Assembly (NCBI GenBank): GCA_023078555.1
Contig: CM041203.1
Location: forward strand, 2,061,481-2,125,480
Reading direction: 5' to 3'
Source: Ulva prolifera
Lineage: Eukaryota; Chlorophyta; Ulvophyceae; Ulvales; Ulvaceae
Length of the DNA: 64,000 nt
Shown: one piece after another, positions 29,661 to 45,793 of the stretch
How the letters are laid out: every line of letters starts with the position of its first letter
How positions within the stretch are numbered: the first letter of the stretch is position 1
The notes under the pieces: generated by a model
The model's input: only the letters and a program-made list of their open reading frames with translations
Database searches by the model: none
What the model was told of the DNA's origin: nothing
Program-made: the position numbers and the translations under genes

Positions 29661-32119
29661 CGGCGATCTCAGCATTGTATGATCAGTACATATGTCTTGT
29701 TTGACCTAGAGAACCAGCCACCATCGACCCGTCTAGCCTACATTGATAAATCCTTCAGTGTTACTTGTCAAGAAGGGCTCAAGTCAATGACTCATCTCGC
29801 AATCAATGCTCTAGTGGCATGCTGCAACAGTACCGTTTATCTGCACCCTGTCAATCTATGGACTGCCTCGGGACCTGTCATTGTCACCAGATGCAACGCT
29901 TACCCTTCAGAATTTCACAAGCTGATTGGGCGGCGGCCATGCCTGTCAAGAGCACCTGCTGCTCTAGAGTCTTGGCGTAGAAGATATGCATATACATCCG
30001 CATGTCCCTGCATTCATGATGCTCTGGTAACGTCCATCGCTGTCAATATGTTTGATGCTGCACTCATAACACGTCCGGATGGCACAGAGGGCTCGTAATC
30101 ATGACGTAACTTGCCTGAGCTGATGCTTTGTGCAGCGGGGTTTCAGCATCAGCATCTTGAGCACACACATCCGCACCGTGCTTCACCCTGCACACACAGG
30201 CTTAAAAGAGATCTTGGACGGACATCACTTTGCTAAACATCCGAGATCGCACGAGGTGCATACAACAGCTTCACCACTTCGATTTGACCAGCATATGCTG
30301 CTCGATGAAGGCTGGTGGCCAAGCCATGCTTAGTCTTAGCATCGACACATGCGCCTGCGATACATGTAGCAATTCAAGGATCGTAAACAGTTACAGCAGC
30401 ATCTCAAGACGCATTCATGAATCGAACACGTTGTCGAGCAGAAGGAACTTACTGAATTGCAGAAGCAGTTTGCATGATTCCTGCATCGCACAGTTGAGAT
30501 GCATTGGAGCACAATTTCAAGTTCATGTGTCATGTTGGTATGCAGAACGCATGGTGCATGTGTACTATAGACTTCTGGGTTCGTCAGGCTGGCTGAAGCA
30601 TGCGCACCAAGTGGCCCCCTCTTGCGGCATAGTGCAACGGTGTGTATCCACTATCACCACCTGCACACAGCCATGACGATGGCAGCGCTTCGGGCTAGCC
30701 AGAACAATCACGCATAAGGGTGCGAAAAAGCCTGAACACCTGCTCCATCTTCGTTCACCCCCTCGGGGTGCTTGCTGAGAATTTGGGCCAATCTACACTT
30801 CCCATGCCGTTACATCGCTGAGTAAACTCTGTTGCGTGTCCCACACCACATTGATTCAGAATGATTATACCTCTTCACATCCCCTGATTGCGCGGCGTAG
30901 CATGCAGATCTAGAGAAAGCTAGTTCCCCGAGACTCTGTTCTGTTCCTGTCACGCAAGATGTACAAGCGCATGCCCAAGCGTGAGATGGATTGGTTTGTG
31001 ACCTGTGCAGACGCGGCATGCCAACGGTTTCAGCCTTGATCATTCAGCATAGCAATTGTATAACGATTGCCGTTCCATAAGCCGTGCTTTTGCGCCCACA
31101 CTGCTATTCACGGGCGCGCAGTGTGCTCGCTTGCAGATGACGAGATCCCCCGTCAATGTCGCTTCCGACAATCTGAGCTTGAGAAGCGCTCCGTGGAAGG
31201 TACTGCCGCTGCTGCACACCGCCACATTGTCTTCGTATGCATCGGGTATTACGAAGGTGCATGCAACAGCAGTAGTGGAGAAGCAGACCACGTGGGGCTT
31301 GCCAAAGACAGCGTCTCAATCAAGAACGGCCTGTTCGGCCATATTGCCAAAAGAAACCGCGTTCTGTGCAAGTAACCACATAGATAGGAAGTTGTTCGTA
31401 CGACTGTAGCATAAGTTGCCGCCATGACCACCTTCGCGACAGCTAAATTTGTGCTGCTGTCATCGTGGTGATTGTAAAACCCAGAAGTAACAAGACGACA
31501 CCCACACACGTGGGCTCCTCACATCACTGAATCAATTTTGCCTACGTCAAGGAGGCGATTCATCGTTTCTTAGCCATCCCGACACTGCCAGGCTGACTGG
31601 ATAACAAGGTGAATTTCGCTTTGTAGCCAGGTCCACATGAGAAACCCATACACAGCAGAGGAGTAGCAGAGAGAGCCAACTAGCAACGTCAGGTCAAGGC
31701 CAAGAGGGACCCTGATGTGGAAATGTACAAGACAGGAGCATGTGTTGGACAATGCGCCGTGAAGGCCAATTTGTCTTGCCACTGTGCCGGACGCAATCCC
31801 GATCCAATTAAGTCAAAGATGGTGCGTGGTTTGACTTGATGTTGTTCTTGCACACGTCAGAATGGTTTGTGTGATAGCGATAACACCCACCCAAACAAGA
31901 TGACATTGCTCGTCCACAGATCTATAATTTGTCCACTTCTCCGGTAATCACGGATATCAAATCCACAGTTCACTACATATCTCTCTGGAATGTTGCACTG
32001 TGGATGGCATGGTCATACATCCATGACTTCGCATGGTATGCTGCAGTGCCTGCTCCTTGATGAACTGCACACCCTGTCACAATTGTTAGATACAGCACAG
32101 AGTCCTACTGCACACATCA
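29661..32119. other. No recognisable gene
   Basis: Between cyclin L and PSF3. A minus-strand frame at 31040-31291 and a plus-strand frame at 31056-31409 overlap and neither is recognisable. The last few hundred bases should hold the PSF3 3' end. Confidence 0.45.
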
Positions 32120-32799
32120 TCACGTGTCACAGAAGAAGAGACTCATACGAAATAGCTCTTCTAAGCTAAGCTTCTGCTCCAGGTCACTCAATGTGTCAGT
32201 GCGATTCATGCCAAGTGTTCCCTCGGCAACCTTGCAGAAGCGCTCCCGAAATGATGAGAATATTGCGTTGGACGTCATAGCGTCTGTGCTCGCCCTGCAG
32301 CTAATTTTCATGCTGTGGCTCATGGCAGTTTGACAAGAACAGACACTGGTGGAAGCCACACTGGTATGTACTCAATGGCTGAGCATGCTTCAAGCTGAAT
32401 GAGCTTGCTGCACATCGTCTCGTATTCGGCAGCGCTCATGCAGCAGTGACAAATGAGTGCACGTACATGCTGCAGAACTCCCTCGCCATGTTGTAGTAAT
32501 ACGGGCACCTGGCCTTGAGGTTTTCGCATGCAGCTCCAGCTGTCAGTCGCCGTTGAATCCTGACACAGTATTCTCCTTAAAAGCCTGCTAGCCGCATCAG
32601 TCTATATAATCTGTTCAATTGAGAAGCATTCACACCGGTCTCCGAGAAAGTTCGGCCTTCTGATCACTGCCAGTTCATGCTTCTGAAGAGATGAAGCAAG
32701 CCACCATGGTAAATCTTTACTGGCGCTTCGCGCATCCTGCGGGCGCAAAAAGGATTTGAAGGTGTAGCCTCGTCTGTTGCTTTTGCACTCAGGGGCCAT
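32120..32799 (-). CDS. PSF3: GINS complex subunit PSF3
   Basis: PSF3 is one of four GINS subunits of the CMG replicative helicase (Cdc45-MCM-GINS). Exons 32799-32636, 32559-32467 and 32294-32120 join with matching phases to 143 residues. Landmarks: KDLPWWLASSLQKHELAVI (the conserved LPxWLA segment), then NLKARCPYYYNMAREF (family RCPYFYELG) and the C-terminal FSSFRERFCKVAEGTL. Other PSF3 proteins are about 190-200 residues long. The missing part is the N-terminal B-domain strand with its DDIL motif, so an upstream exon is likely. The ATG at 32799 is only the first one in frame. The same helicase also includes MCM3, 8 kb away on the same strand. Confidence 0.85.
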
Positions 32800-33663
32800 G
32801 TATCATATTATGAAGCAAGTGAAGGCCGCATGGGAAGGATCTGACGCACGTGTTCTCCACCGGAATGACGCTGAATCGGGATCTGTAGGAGTTCTGCGGT
32901 CCGGTTTGAGCCGCATCGTAGCGAGGTGGGGAAGAGCTGCAAGTCGAGGCGCTCGATCCATGATCATCGGAAGCTCAAGTCAATGACTCATTTCGAGCCG
33001 CAACAGGCTTGCAGTAGCGCACTGTTTCAGACGCAATAATGTCGTCGATTTCGTAGTATCCACCCATGACTTGACGCCAACCTCACGCGCGTACAGGACT
33101 TGGCGACAAGCGGGGGGCGATGATCATCATATGTGAGTCCATTCAGAGAAGAGATCTTTCGAATTACGGCTACAACAATAAAGATCTTGTAATACGAATA
33201 TGACCCCAGATCCACTACTTTGGACAGTGCAGCAATGGATCGTACACCTTCGTGACGACATGACAATGTATCACGTTGCCGCACGACGATGACAAAATCT
33301 CGGCATACGACTGGTTTGAGCCCTGATGGAAGTTGGGCAGCCAGTCTTTGCTCGCAAGATCGGTCGGGCCACGACGACATAGTGCACCGCGGTGTACCGG
33401 GTTCGTATGAGCGCGGACCCACTTTCCCCTGATAGCCACGTCCTTACCGGCCGCACGGGGTCATGAGGGGCCCGCTGCAGCGCGCTGAGATAGAAGTCCT
33501 TCCGATATGCTAAGCAGTTCAATGGCGTTCCGTGCAGGGGTGCAACTCACCAAATGTTCACCACAATTGTAGGTAGTCGCAATTGTGTTGAATCTCAATG
33601 CCCACTTCAACGGCTAAGCGGTGAACGATCAAGGCTTGAAGCTTCGCCCGTGTGTGATTCTGT
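32800..33663. other. No recognisable gene
   Basis: Upstream of PSF3; may contain its first exon. Nothing else recognised. Confidence 0.45.
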
Positions 33664-33700
33664 ATGTATGTAGTTACAAAGGACAGAGGCCGGGCATGAT
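33664..33700 (-). repeat. LINE 3'-end fragment, copy A
   Basis: The sequence GTAGTTACAAAGGACAGAGG and the following CCGGGCAT match the 3' ends of copies B and C. Beyond this the match stops. On the minus strand it reads as the last 30 or so bases of the element followed by a short (CATA)n tail, as expected for a severely 5'-truncated LINE. Confidence 0.7.
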
Positions 33701-33983
33701 CCCAGATACCACCACAGGAGGCAAGCGTCTAAACTACAGTATCCATTCACCATATCCGTGCATGCCCATTAAGGGCAAGTGCTCTGCACATAAGAAACTA
33801 CGCAAGCGTCTTCATAATCACAGAAAACGCAGGCATCCAGCTTCATAAGAAAGCAGCTAGTCATCAACCACGCATCCCATCGTCCCATGCACATCAAAAC
33901 CGTTGCAGCAGACAGCGCTTGCTTACCGCCAGCAGGGAAACATCTCATCCATGGGCGCCATAGCTCAGAGAGCGGGGTATCAT

Positions 33984-35530
33984 ATGTAGTTACAAAGGAC
34001 AGAGGCCGGGCTTCGAGCCGTGTCTCGGGATCCACTAGCAAATCCACTCGTTCATGGCACTAGGCCGGGCACGAGCGAGTACCACAGCCCAGCCGGTGAT
34101 TCCAGCGAAAGATTGAAGCCCCGCATGGAGCACAGCCGCATTCCCTTTGCACAATGTCTCACTCAACCGGCGTAAAGCATTCGTCATAAACACACCATGG
34201 TCCACCACACCACACCAAGACGCAACCTCCTCCAGTCGATTCAAGTGAGCCATAGAAGGCTGTCCCAACCGACCATGCATCTCATGCGACAACGTCACAA
34301 AACTATATGCATCAGGGTCATTCAAACGCATTGCATCAGGGTCATTCTGCACGTCCTGCATCACCTCAGAAGACCTGTCCTCCAGGGCTGCCCGACTGCA
34401 ATAGGTGACAGCACAGCAGTTAACAACCGACAAATTCCCTGTGCACAAAGGGTCATCCGGCGGCACAAACATGATGTCCCCCACCTTCTCTTGGTCCATC
34501 GCCATGAGCACCCCCTCCAGCCCCCCTCCAGCCTTCCTCCCGCATGGCAGCGGCCTGCACCCCTGGCCCTGCCGCACCCTGACCAACTTGCGCCACTGCC
34601 GGCGCCGGCGCCGCAGCATGCGCGACCTCCGGCGCGGGTCGCCCCATATGGGTGCTGTGCCCAGCATCGGCATCGACGGCCAGAGCAGCTGCCACTATCG
34701 GCGCCGCAGCCGCGCGCGCGGCTGGCAGCGGCGGCCCCGCAGGCAACGTCGTCGCGTGAGACGGGTCTGCACTTGAGAGGCGGGCTGTGGCGGGTCAGGG
34801 GGGCCGGGGCCGGCGAGACAGCACGGTCCTGCCGCGGAGTGTTCACACTCTGTGCACGGACGAACGCCGTCGTGCGTGGGATGCGCGTGGATGCCACACA
34901 TGCGTGGGACCCGATCTCGCACCGTTGTTTTCCAACGATATTGTGGCGCGAAGTCCAGGTCCCCGACATCTGTTTGCAATTCATTGCGCGGTCGAGCTCA
35001 TGTGCCTGTATGAACGTGCCACAGTCGCAGCGCGAGCCTATGGAATTGGGAGGGGCCGGAGGAATGCCCAAGAGATACCTGATGCACATTGTGAACTCAA
35101 AGTCGGTCATGCGCAGAGCCTGGAGAGTGGCAGGGTGCTCAACCATATGGTGGCCGCACGGCAAGCACAACTGCGCAGCCGTGCCAAGTTGCATTCACCC
35201 TCGCGCGTGGTGACATCATGGCTGGCAAGCAGAGCCGCCCGGCGGCGCAGGGGAACCACCTTGGTGACACTCTGTTGCACAGCTGGCAACACCTTGGCGA
35301 TGGTGTCGTCGCTCGCCGGCCCGGACAGCTCCGGGCAGAGCCGCTCAGCGAGGTTGAGAGCCTGCCAGGCTTCCTACAATTGTTGCCCTTGCGGCCCACA
35401 GAACGGCTGCATGCGCTTGGGGCCGGGGTATCGTATGTATGCATCACGCTATAGCTACATCTATGAAGGCATTGACTCCTGCAAAATCTGCGAGCATGTG
35501 TTGGGCTTTCATGTCCCCGTGCGCTGTTAG
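33984..35530 (-). mobile_element. Decayed LINE retrotransposon, 3' part (copy B)
   Basis: On the minus strand, fragments of one protein are spread over two frames. Block 1 (about 35290-34700) reads VTKVVPLRRRAALLASHDV, then MTDFEFTMCIRYLLGIPP, then RCDCGT and RHNIV. Block 2 (about 34480-34035) reads SHEMHGRLGQPSM, then ALRRLSETLCKGNAAVLHAG and GWAVVLARARP. This is the C-terminal region that follows reverse transcriptase in many algal LINEs (CxCG...RHD, then GRLG...LRELSxALCRGN). The frame breaks and missing upstream RT core show it is dead. The 3' end at about 33984 carries the same sequence as copies A and C. Confidence 0.75.
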
Positions 35531-36449
35531 GCTGGCAGGGATTTACGCGGCTGGAGTCGAGGCTCCAGTACAAAACAGCTCATTATTCAATTCATGTGTT
35601 GGGCACGCATATGCATGCAAGACCCGGTGTCGTTCGCATCACAGATTGAGAGCTTGTCGTGGTGACGGGCGAGCTGCTCAAGATGACTGCAGTTGAATCC
35701 ACCGCGGAGAGGTCCTCTTACACAGGTAAGTGTAGACATGGCTATTGATCACGGGGCTGACTTGGGGGTAGACACGTACAGAGAGGAGCACCCACAAGTA
35801 TGCATGCTGAAAATACAGCGTCTGGCTTACAAGTATGCTTTGGACAGAAAATGTGCGCACTGCAAGGCCAAGTTGTGAGCTTCGCCGTGTCCGCCTCAAA
35901 CCACCCACCAATGTCACATCCAGCTGAGAGCCTGCTGTTACACATTAACACAGGAGACACACCCACGTTGCAAAGTTTGCATACTCAACCACAGAAACTG
36001 CTTACCTTTGTAACAATAATCAGATTCACTCCTGTCAACACGATGGCAGCTGTGGTTTTCAGACCTACTGCAGGTGAGCTTCTGCACTGCTTGTTCTGAC
36101 AAAAAATATCATTCATGCAAGTTTTCAAAGGTTGATATCTGACTTCAGAAACCAGCCTTGCAACTGATTGGAGCACTGGGTACGCGGGCACAAAGGCCAC
36201 TGTTGACAAGGCTGCAGCATATCTGACGCTGTGCTACACAGCTTGGATCATGCCAACACACTGCCACCAGTAGTCATGGCTCACTGTACGGAGGTTGTAC
36301 AAACACAAATTCTTCTGCATATGACGGTGACTCCTGTTCACCTATTGTGCCCTCCTCTGGTATACAACTTGCGGAGCATGTATAAACCGCCATGGTCAAC
36401 CTACATGTACAATCACTTCACCGCTGGCATCTTCGCACACCTCACATAG
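35531..36449. other. No recognisable gene
   Basis: A short plus-strand frame at 35693-35878 reads like ordinary protein (AIDHGADLGVDTYREEHP, then CAHCKAKL) but I cannot place or extend it. Confidence 0.4.
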
Positions 36450-38049
36450 TCAAGCACACAAGTGCGTATGTAAATAGAGCTGTGCACAATATTCAAACGT
36501 TCGGCTGCTGAGGGGCAAGCACTCCAGAGACAGAGCCGGAGCACACCAGTCAGGGGCGTGCACAGCCATATCATCAATGCCCAGAAAGGCCAGTAGCTGT
36601 GGCATGATCTGGAACTCAAATATCCTTGACGCACCGCATCGGGGGCATGGCGGAATATCTCCTGGCAGTGGACTGCTTCTGCCCCAGCATGGCTCCGCAC
36701 CCACATCGCGGCTATATCTGAGCACGCATCCAGGGGTCGATGTTGCCACTCCTTGGAACTTCTGAACACTCAAAACTAAAGCTGAGCCCAATCAAACAGT
36801 ACAATGCATTCAAGCGGCAACGATTCAAGTTGTTGCTGCACTCTCGGGTCAACGGCTGCGCACCTTCCAATACCTATCATCTGCAGTTTCTTGCTCCCCT
36901 AGCATCTTATCAACTTCAAATGCCTCAGCATCACTCATGTCTCCTTCCTTGTTCACCCTGGCATGGTATTGATCGATCCGGCTTTGCATGCTGGGAACTG
37001 CTAGGCTTTCATCTTCAGAATCCTGCAGATAAACACACCACGTGCTCTAAACTAAAATGCAGTAAGGCAGGAGTTGGTCATCCTGGCGAAAGATGCATCG
37101 ACACAAAGAGCCTCACCTCCTCATCTACGTCAATCACAATCTCCAGCTCTTTCAACAGCGGCGGAGTTGCTGCTTGGCTGAACAGGGCTGAATCAGCCTG
37201 TGCCATTGTGGCATCTGTGCTCCAAGGATCAGAGGTACAATGGTCTGAACATAATTTTGTCGGCAGAGCAGTTGGAAGACGCTCTGTGCTTGGGTCTGGG
37301 CTGTAGTATGGGTTCACTCGAGGGAGTTGGCAGCGAAATGCCCGAACTGCTCCTGGCTCATGCAACGTGTCACCCTCTGGTGATATAAAAATAAAAATTG
37401 ATCGATGGAAGGCGCCTGGGTGGTCATCTGGGGCGCCTGCCTGAGGGGCGGCATAAACCTGCTCGAATCAACAAAAAATAAGTTGACACAATAAGTGAGT
37501 GTATGTACATGTATACATGTGCATGTTTGCATGTAGTTACAAAGGACAGAGGCCGGGCATCGAGCCGTTTCTAGGAACCCACTCGCAAACCCACTCACTC
37601 ATTCATGGCCTAGGCCGGCCACGAGCGCGTACCACAGCCCTGCCGCTGTGTATGTATGTATGTATGCATGATTACGTATCTATGCCCATGACGACATTAA
37701 CAGTTCCGGACACCAGGAACAAACGGCGCATACAAGCTACATACTGCTGGTGAGTGTCCACAGCCACATACAAAATAGAAATTGATGAACAAGTTCAGCA
37801 AGAAGGTCACAAGTGACATGGATATAGCAAAACTTGCAATCCCAAATGTCATAATCTCACACATGGACATACCTGGAGAAGGAATATTGAAGTTTTTTTC
37901 AGCTTGCCACACTGCAGCTGATTTGGCAAGGGCAGCAGAACTGGGTTCAGCCAGGCTGGCCGACCTCCTACTTTGCAAGGGAATTTGTGCCTCAAGAGTG
38001 CATCTGGCTCGAAGTCATCCTCCACGAATCCGAAAGCCCAATGCACCAT
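36450..38049 (-). CDS. PDCD2: PDCD2/TSR4-like protein
   Basis: PDCD2 and yeast Tsr4 are dedicated chaperones for ribosomal protein uS5 in 40S ribosome assembly. Exons 38049-37873, 37458-37117, 37022-36864 and 36761-36450 join to 329 residues. N-terminal landmarks: KVGGRPAWLNPVLLPLPNQL and FLLQ joined by splicing to VYAAPQ, then GAFHRSIF and VRAFRCQLPRVNPYYS. C-terminal landmarks: DDRYWKKFQ, VLRYSR, CPRC (265-268) and FEFQIMPQLLAFLG. The family's N-terminal zinc site is degraded: the usual CxxCG before FLLQ is CGKLKK here, and the Cys pair after AFHR is replaced by FISPEG. A MYND finger is absent, as in plant and PDCD2L-type members. The first intron (414 bp) contains LINE copy C. Confidence 0.92.
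37531..37650 (-). repeat. LINE 3'-end fragment, copy C, inside PDCD2 intron 1
   Basis: About 115 bases match copy B (GTAGTTACAAAGGACAGAGG at the same end, then CCACTCGCAAACCCACTC and CACGAGCGCGTACCACAGCC). It is a short 5'-truncated copy in the same orientation as the host gene. TGTATGTATGTA-type repeats flank it. Confidence 0.85.
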
Positions 38050-38710
38050 GGCTGCATGCCAGGCAAGACTTGTCAAATGCACAAGTACCTTGAGGCCGGT
38101 ATACTCAGTCTTGCAGCTCATCTGTAGCAGCACACCGTGACCAACTAAGCTTCTCGATACACCGGCAGAGGCTGAGCACTCATCTCTGCCAGCGCAAGCG
38201 AGGTGAAGCCTCAGCTGACAGGTCTGAAATCATGCGAATGGAATCGGAGCGCTGTCAGAATGAAATGAAAGAGATCAAGTTGAATCTGAGATCTGCTTCA
38301 CGAAGCACAAGTTGTAAGAGGCGCAAGCTACGCCTGCATCACTCGGGGGCCGCAGCTCAGGCTGGAGTTTTCCTTCAGGCCGCAACGCCGATCATCCTAC
38401 CTACACCACGTGAGGGGAAAGCACTTCGAAAATGTGATCGTTCCCGCCACTGCTTTGCAATGGGTGGTGCCACATTGCAATGGCCGATACGGTGGTGCAG
38501 GTGCGACGCAGTCCGACCAGACCCATCTGCTGGGCAAAGCACTGGTGCTGGCTGTCGAATTCACGTTCGATTTTGACAATCTGCGAGCCAGCACAACAAC
38601 ACGCGTGTAGGGTATGTCTCGGATCTTTCGCATGCGCACATCTTTTTTGCACGTCATATCAGTTTCCCAGGCTGGATTGCAAGCCGAGGCAACCCCGGTG
38701 GACGTAGGCC
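38050..38710. other. Divergent promoter region PDCD2 / NAA20
   Basis: PDCD2 starts leftward at 38049 and NAA20 rightward at 38711, so this 661-bp gap should hold both promoters. Short open frames exist (for example 38232-38576, +) but none is recognisable. Confidence 0.55.
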
Positions 38711-40448
38711 ATGACTACGCTCAGGAGGTTTTGTTGCGACGACCTTTTCACATTCAATGCCATCAACCTGGATCCTTTGACGGAGACGGTACGTAGATCA
38801 CCACACTGCAATGTTGATTGCTGTTTGAATTCTGTTGCAATCGTCGCAGTGTATGACTTGCATGGCATAGACGCTCCGTGGCAGTGTCTTGACGAATCAA
38901 AATTTTAAATCTGCATCATCATGCAGTACCACTTCAGCTTTTACCTAGAGTACCTTGCAAAATGGCCTGAATACTGCCAGATGGCCGTGGGGAGCAGCAA
39001 TGACGACATTGCATATGGTGCGCTGCCTGTACACACAAAGGCATGCTCCGCCCCTTTTATATGGCCACGTAGTGCCCCTAGCAGCATGATATCAGAGTCT
39101 GGATGTGGTCTTGATCTCTTCAATTGCAAGCTGGGCGCTGCGCGTCAACAGCATGTTTGCACCGGGCACATGTATGTGCGACCGCAGCTGACGACTGACC
39201 ATTTGGTGTGTGCCTATTACTAGTTGTATGTGGAACAATATGGTCACTGTCACCACCTGGCCGAAGCGATTGAAGGCCCAAGCATGGGGAAGCTCTGATT
39301 GGATTGGATGTGTGAGGGATCAGTCCATGTCCACCGTGCCTGTTCATGCTGCATGGGCCTCAAACTGTGGTCGTCTTCTTGCAGCTGAGCAGTGACATCT
39401 GGGAGACGTGCGCAGTCGCGATGAGCACATTGCTGCAGTTTCTGTATCTCAATACTGGCGTAGGTGCATAAGTGCAATGCTGTTGTTTACGTCCGCACAT
39501 GCTGGGTCACGCATGTCGTGTCTTCGAGTTTGCGGCTGTCATTCGCACACTATAGTTTCTGTGTGCAACGGTGGCACAATTACCCCGACAGCTGATTCCT
39601 TCTGACCTGCATCAAAGAACATAGCACTGTCGTGCTCTTCTGTACCCCATTTGATATTGTGCCCGCGATGCTGAATGCTCACTCTGGGGATGGGGTGGCA
39701 ACATTCCACCCTACCTTTTGCTCATGCATGTGAATTGCGTCGCAGTGGTGTATAAGTCAACGCATTGCTCTGCATGTCTCGGCAGGATTGGTAGCCACCT
39801 TGAGATGGTCTTTGGTATTGTGCCATGCCTGCTTTGTAGTTTCTGCTCATCATCAATTTTACTGAAGATCATGATGTTGACTTGAAAAGCAAATATATGC
39901 CATCAGGTGTTTTGGTGTATACGTGTAGTTCTTGGAAAGGTTGAAGGCGAAGCCAAGCTCTGGCATGGACATGTAACTGCTGTCACTGTGGCCCCCCAGT
40001 GCCGCAGGCTGGGACTGGCATCAAAATTGATGAATATCCTTGAAGAAACCACAGAGAAAAGGTACGTCTTAAGTTGCTCCAATGTTCTACGAATCGTCCA
40101 TTCTGAACAAACTATGATTCTGTCCAACCGTGGTCCAAGCAGGCAAATCTGGTGTAGGCACAACGCTTATTTTGTCGACTTGTTCGTGCGTAAGTCGAAT
40201 GAGTCTGCTATTGCGCTTTACAAACAGCTTGGATACACCACATATAGAAGAGTCCTGGGTTATTACAGTGGCACAGAAGATGCCTTGGGTGCGCACTACA
40301 AATGATGTCACTCGAATTTGAACATGTGTACATATTCTGAAGCCATGTACCTGCAGACATGCGAAAAGCTATGCCACGGGACGTCAACCAAGAATCAACA
40401 GTGCCACTGAAACACCCGGTCCACCCTCAGGACATTGAATTTGATTGA
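38711..40448 (+). CDS. NAA20: N-alpha-acetyltransferase 20, NatB catalytic subunit
   Basis: NAA20 acetylates N-terminal Met followed by Asp, Glu, Asn or Gln, co-translationally with NAA25. Exons 38711-38788, 38927-39017, 39929-40061, 40158-40288 and 40357-40448 join, all phases matching, to 174 residues (family about 178). Landmarks: MTTLRRFCCDDLFTFNAINL, YLEYLAKWPEYC, WHGHVTAVTVAP, the acetyl-CoA motif RRLGLA (82-87), YFVDLFVRKSNESAI, YKQLGY and the tail DMRKAMPRDVNQ...HPVHPQDIEFD. The second intron is 911 bp; the others are 68-138 bp. Confidence 0.97.
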
Positions 40449-40602
40449 TTGCATTGACCAAGTTGCTGGAACCAAGTTGGGTAGATCATCTTTGAATTTA
40501 CATAGATTGTGTGTAAAGAGACTATAGCTAGCAGGTCAGCTCATCAGAATTTGATATAGTTCTCAGACACCATGTCAATGTGGCATGGGCTTACTGTGGC
40601 TA

Positions 40603-43838
<3,236 letters not shown>

Positions 43839-45793
43839 GGCGATCACGGCTCAGCTATGTCGTCTCTTGCAACAGATGTGGCGGTGAGCAGCTTCTGAAC
43901 GAGGCTTCACAACAATGTAGCAAGTAGTCGTCTGTCTGCAGCATACGATGCGTATCCTATAGGCTTGTGGTGGAGCGCTATGCAAGCATGGGGCTCGTGT
44001 GATCAATTTGTTACTTACGACTTTACCAGGTACCACAATCACGAAACACATAGTCAAGCGTGATACATCTGTTGTCCCAGTGAGCAGCATCTCTCAGAAG
44101 TCACGCTCGGGGGTTGGTTTTTGTAAATGGCTATGCTACGTATCACGCGCCTCGTCGCACCTAGCCATACGCGTTGGTGTGATTCAAACCTGGGCCATTC
44201 AACGCGTTACCGATTGGCAGTGACACAATCTGGTGCGTATGTGACGTGGCGTGGTGCCTGGTATGCTTGCTCAAACTCCTGAATACGATTTTGGTTATCA
44301 GTGTTGGATCAATGCATTGCTTTGTACATAGCTAGCTGAGCTAGGTATCTGCTTTCTGATCGCAACCCTCTGTACTTGCAGTCAGCCAATGCATTGTGTG
44401 CCCATACTCATCGCTGCTCGTGCAGAAACTCGAAATCGCGCCTCGGCTGTTCCCAACGTCGACATCAACTGAGTGTTTCTAGTCTGCTCGCCACCAAAGA
44501 TGGACCTTTTCATCGCTATATAGTGCTATCACGTGTCAATATCATTGTTGAGCAGGTACCAACTGTGCACAAGGCGATGAGACGTCACTATTGGGCGTAT
44601 TGCAAATAGTTTGGAGCATGGTGCGAATACATTGACTAGAATAAAAACGGCTCCCTGTCGCTGGTGACCTCATGGGCTGCCAGTGGCAGGGTATGGCACG
44701 GGCAAGGTTGCACTTGGGAAGCGCCCAGTGGCAATTGCCTATGGTTGGCACACGCGCTTGACTACATGCAGTGCACATGTGTTGTCATGTGAGCACATTC
44801 TCTTGTCGGTCCATGTATGAAAGCATATCTGTTAACAAAGCACTCTTGATTCCCGATTCGATGCAATGCCGCTATACTATGTACATATATGATTGACATA
44901 CGGCCTGGCCGCTGCTGGCGAGCATAACTGGTGGCAAGAATTACACGTTCTGTCGCAACATGCAGCCATGACTGACCCTGGCTAGTGGTCTCTGAATGTG
45001 GTCACCTGAGCACAGAATGTCCTCATGAGTTGCAAGTGGAGCTTAGGTGAAAATGAAGACGGCGTTGCCTTTGCTTTGCCTTCGATCGTGTGTGTGAACA
45101 TTATGCTGTGGATCAGGTGCGTTGCTCTTGTTCAACATTGTGCACCCTCACAGTCCGCAGCTCAGTATTTATGCCAAATCGACGATTTGAAATCGTGCAT
45201 GCAACCTGTGTGTGCCATCAACACGCATATCTGTGCTAATGTGTAGTGGCCATAGCCGGAGATGTTCAATGTGCTGGGGTGCTGCAGCCTACTGTGTGAC
45301 GGGCCGGCATGGGGTTTGTGATGCTCATCAACTGTCCTGCTGCATGGCATCCTGTTTTACACACAGGTTACACTGCGGCAGGGCATGCTGATGAGTCCTA
45401 TGGCCAGTCATAGGCAGAATATGCAGTCAGTACCAGCATTCATATAACCAAATCTCGAACTTTGTGTTTCATGGAATTTTTCTCAATTTTCTGGGGGAAG
45501 AAAAGGCACATGGATAATTGATGTTTATCTACAAACCATATCTGAACGTGCAATATCATCACACATCTCAGCGTGATGATTGCTGTGTGGCAATCGCGGA
45601 TACCACCAAAGTGCACTTGCACTCGGACAATGACAAAGATTAAGCATGAGATCCTGCAGCATGGTGGCATCATCTTTTGCACCATTGGTCTACTGCACAC
45701 AGTTATCCAGACCAGTGGCGTAATGATGAACCACTCGTCTACGCTGCTGGCAATGCCAGCGAGAGCATGAGGTAGACAGCTGGCAGAAGCCTT
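43839..45793. other. No recognisable gene
   Basis: About 2 kb between the MCM3 start and the 3' end of the CDSP32-like gene. Nothing recognised on either strand; the MCM3 promoter should lie at its left end. Confidence 0.5.

Noticed and set aside
29779..32990. An identical 19-base sequence (GCTCAAGTCAATGACTCAT) at about 29779 and 32969
   Set aside because: Single short match with no extension on either side; not enough to call a repeat or regulatory site.
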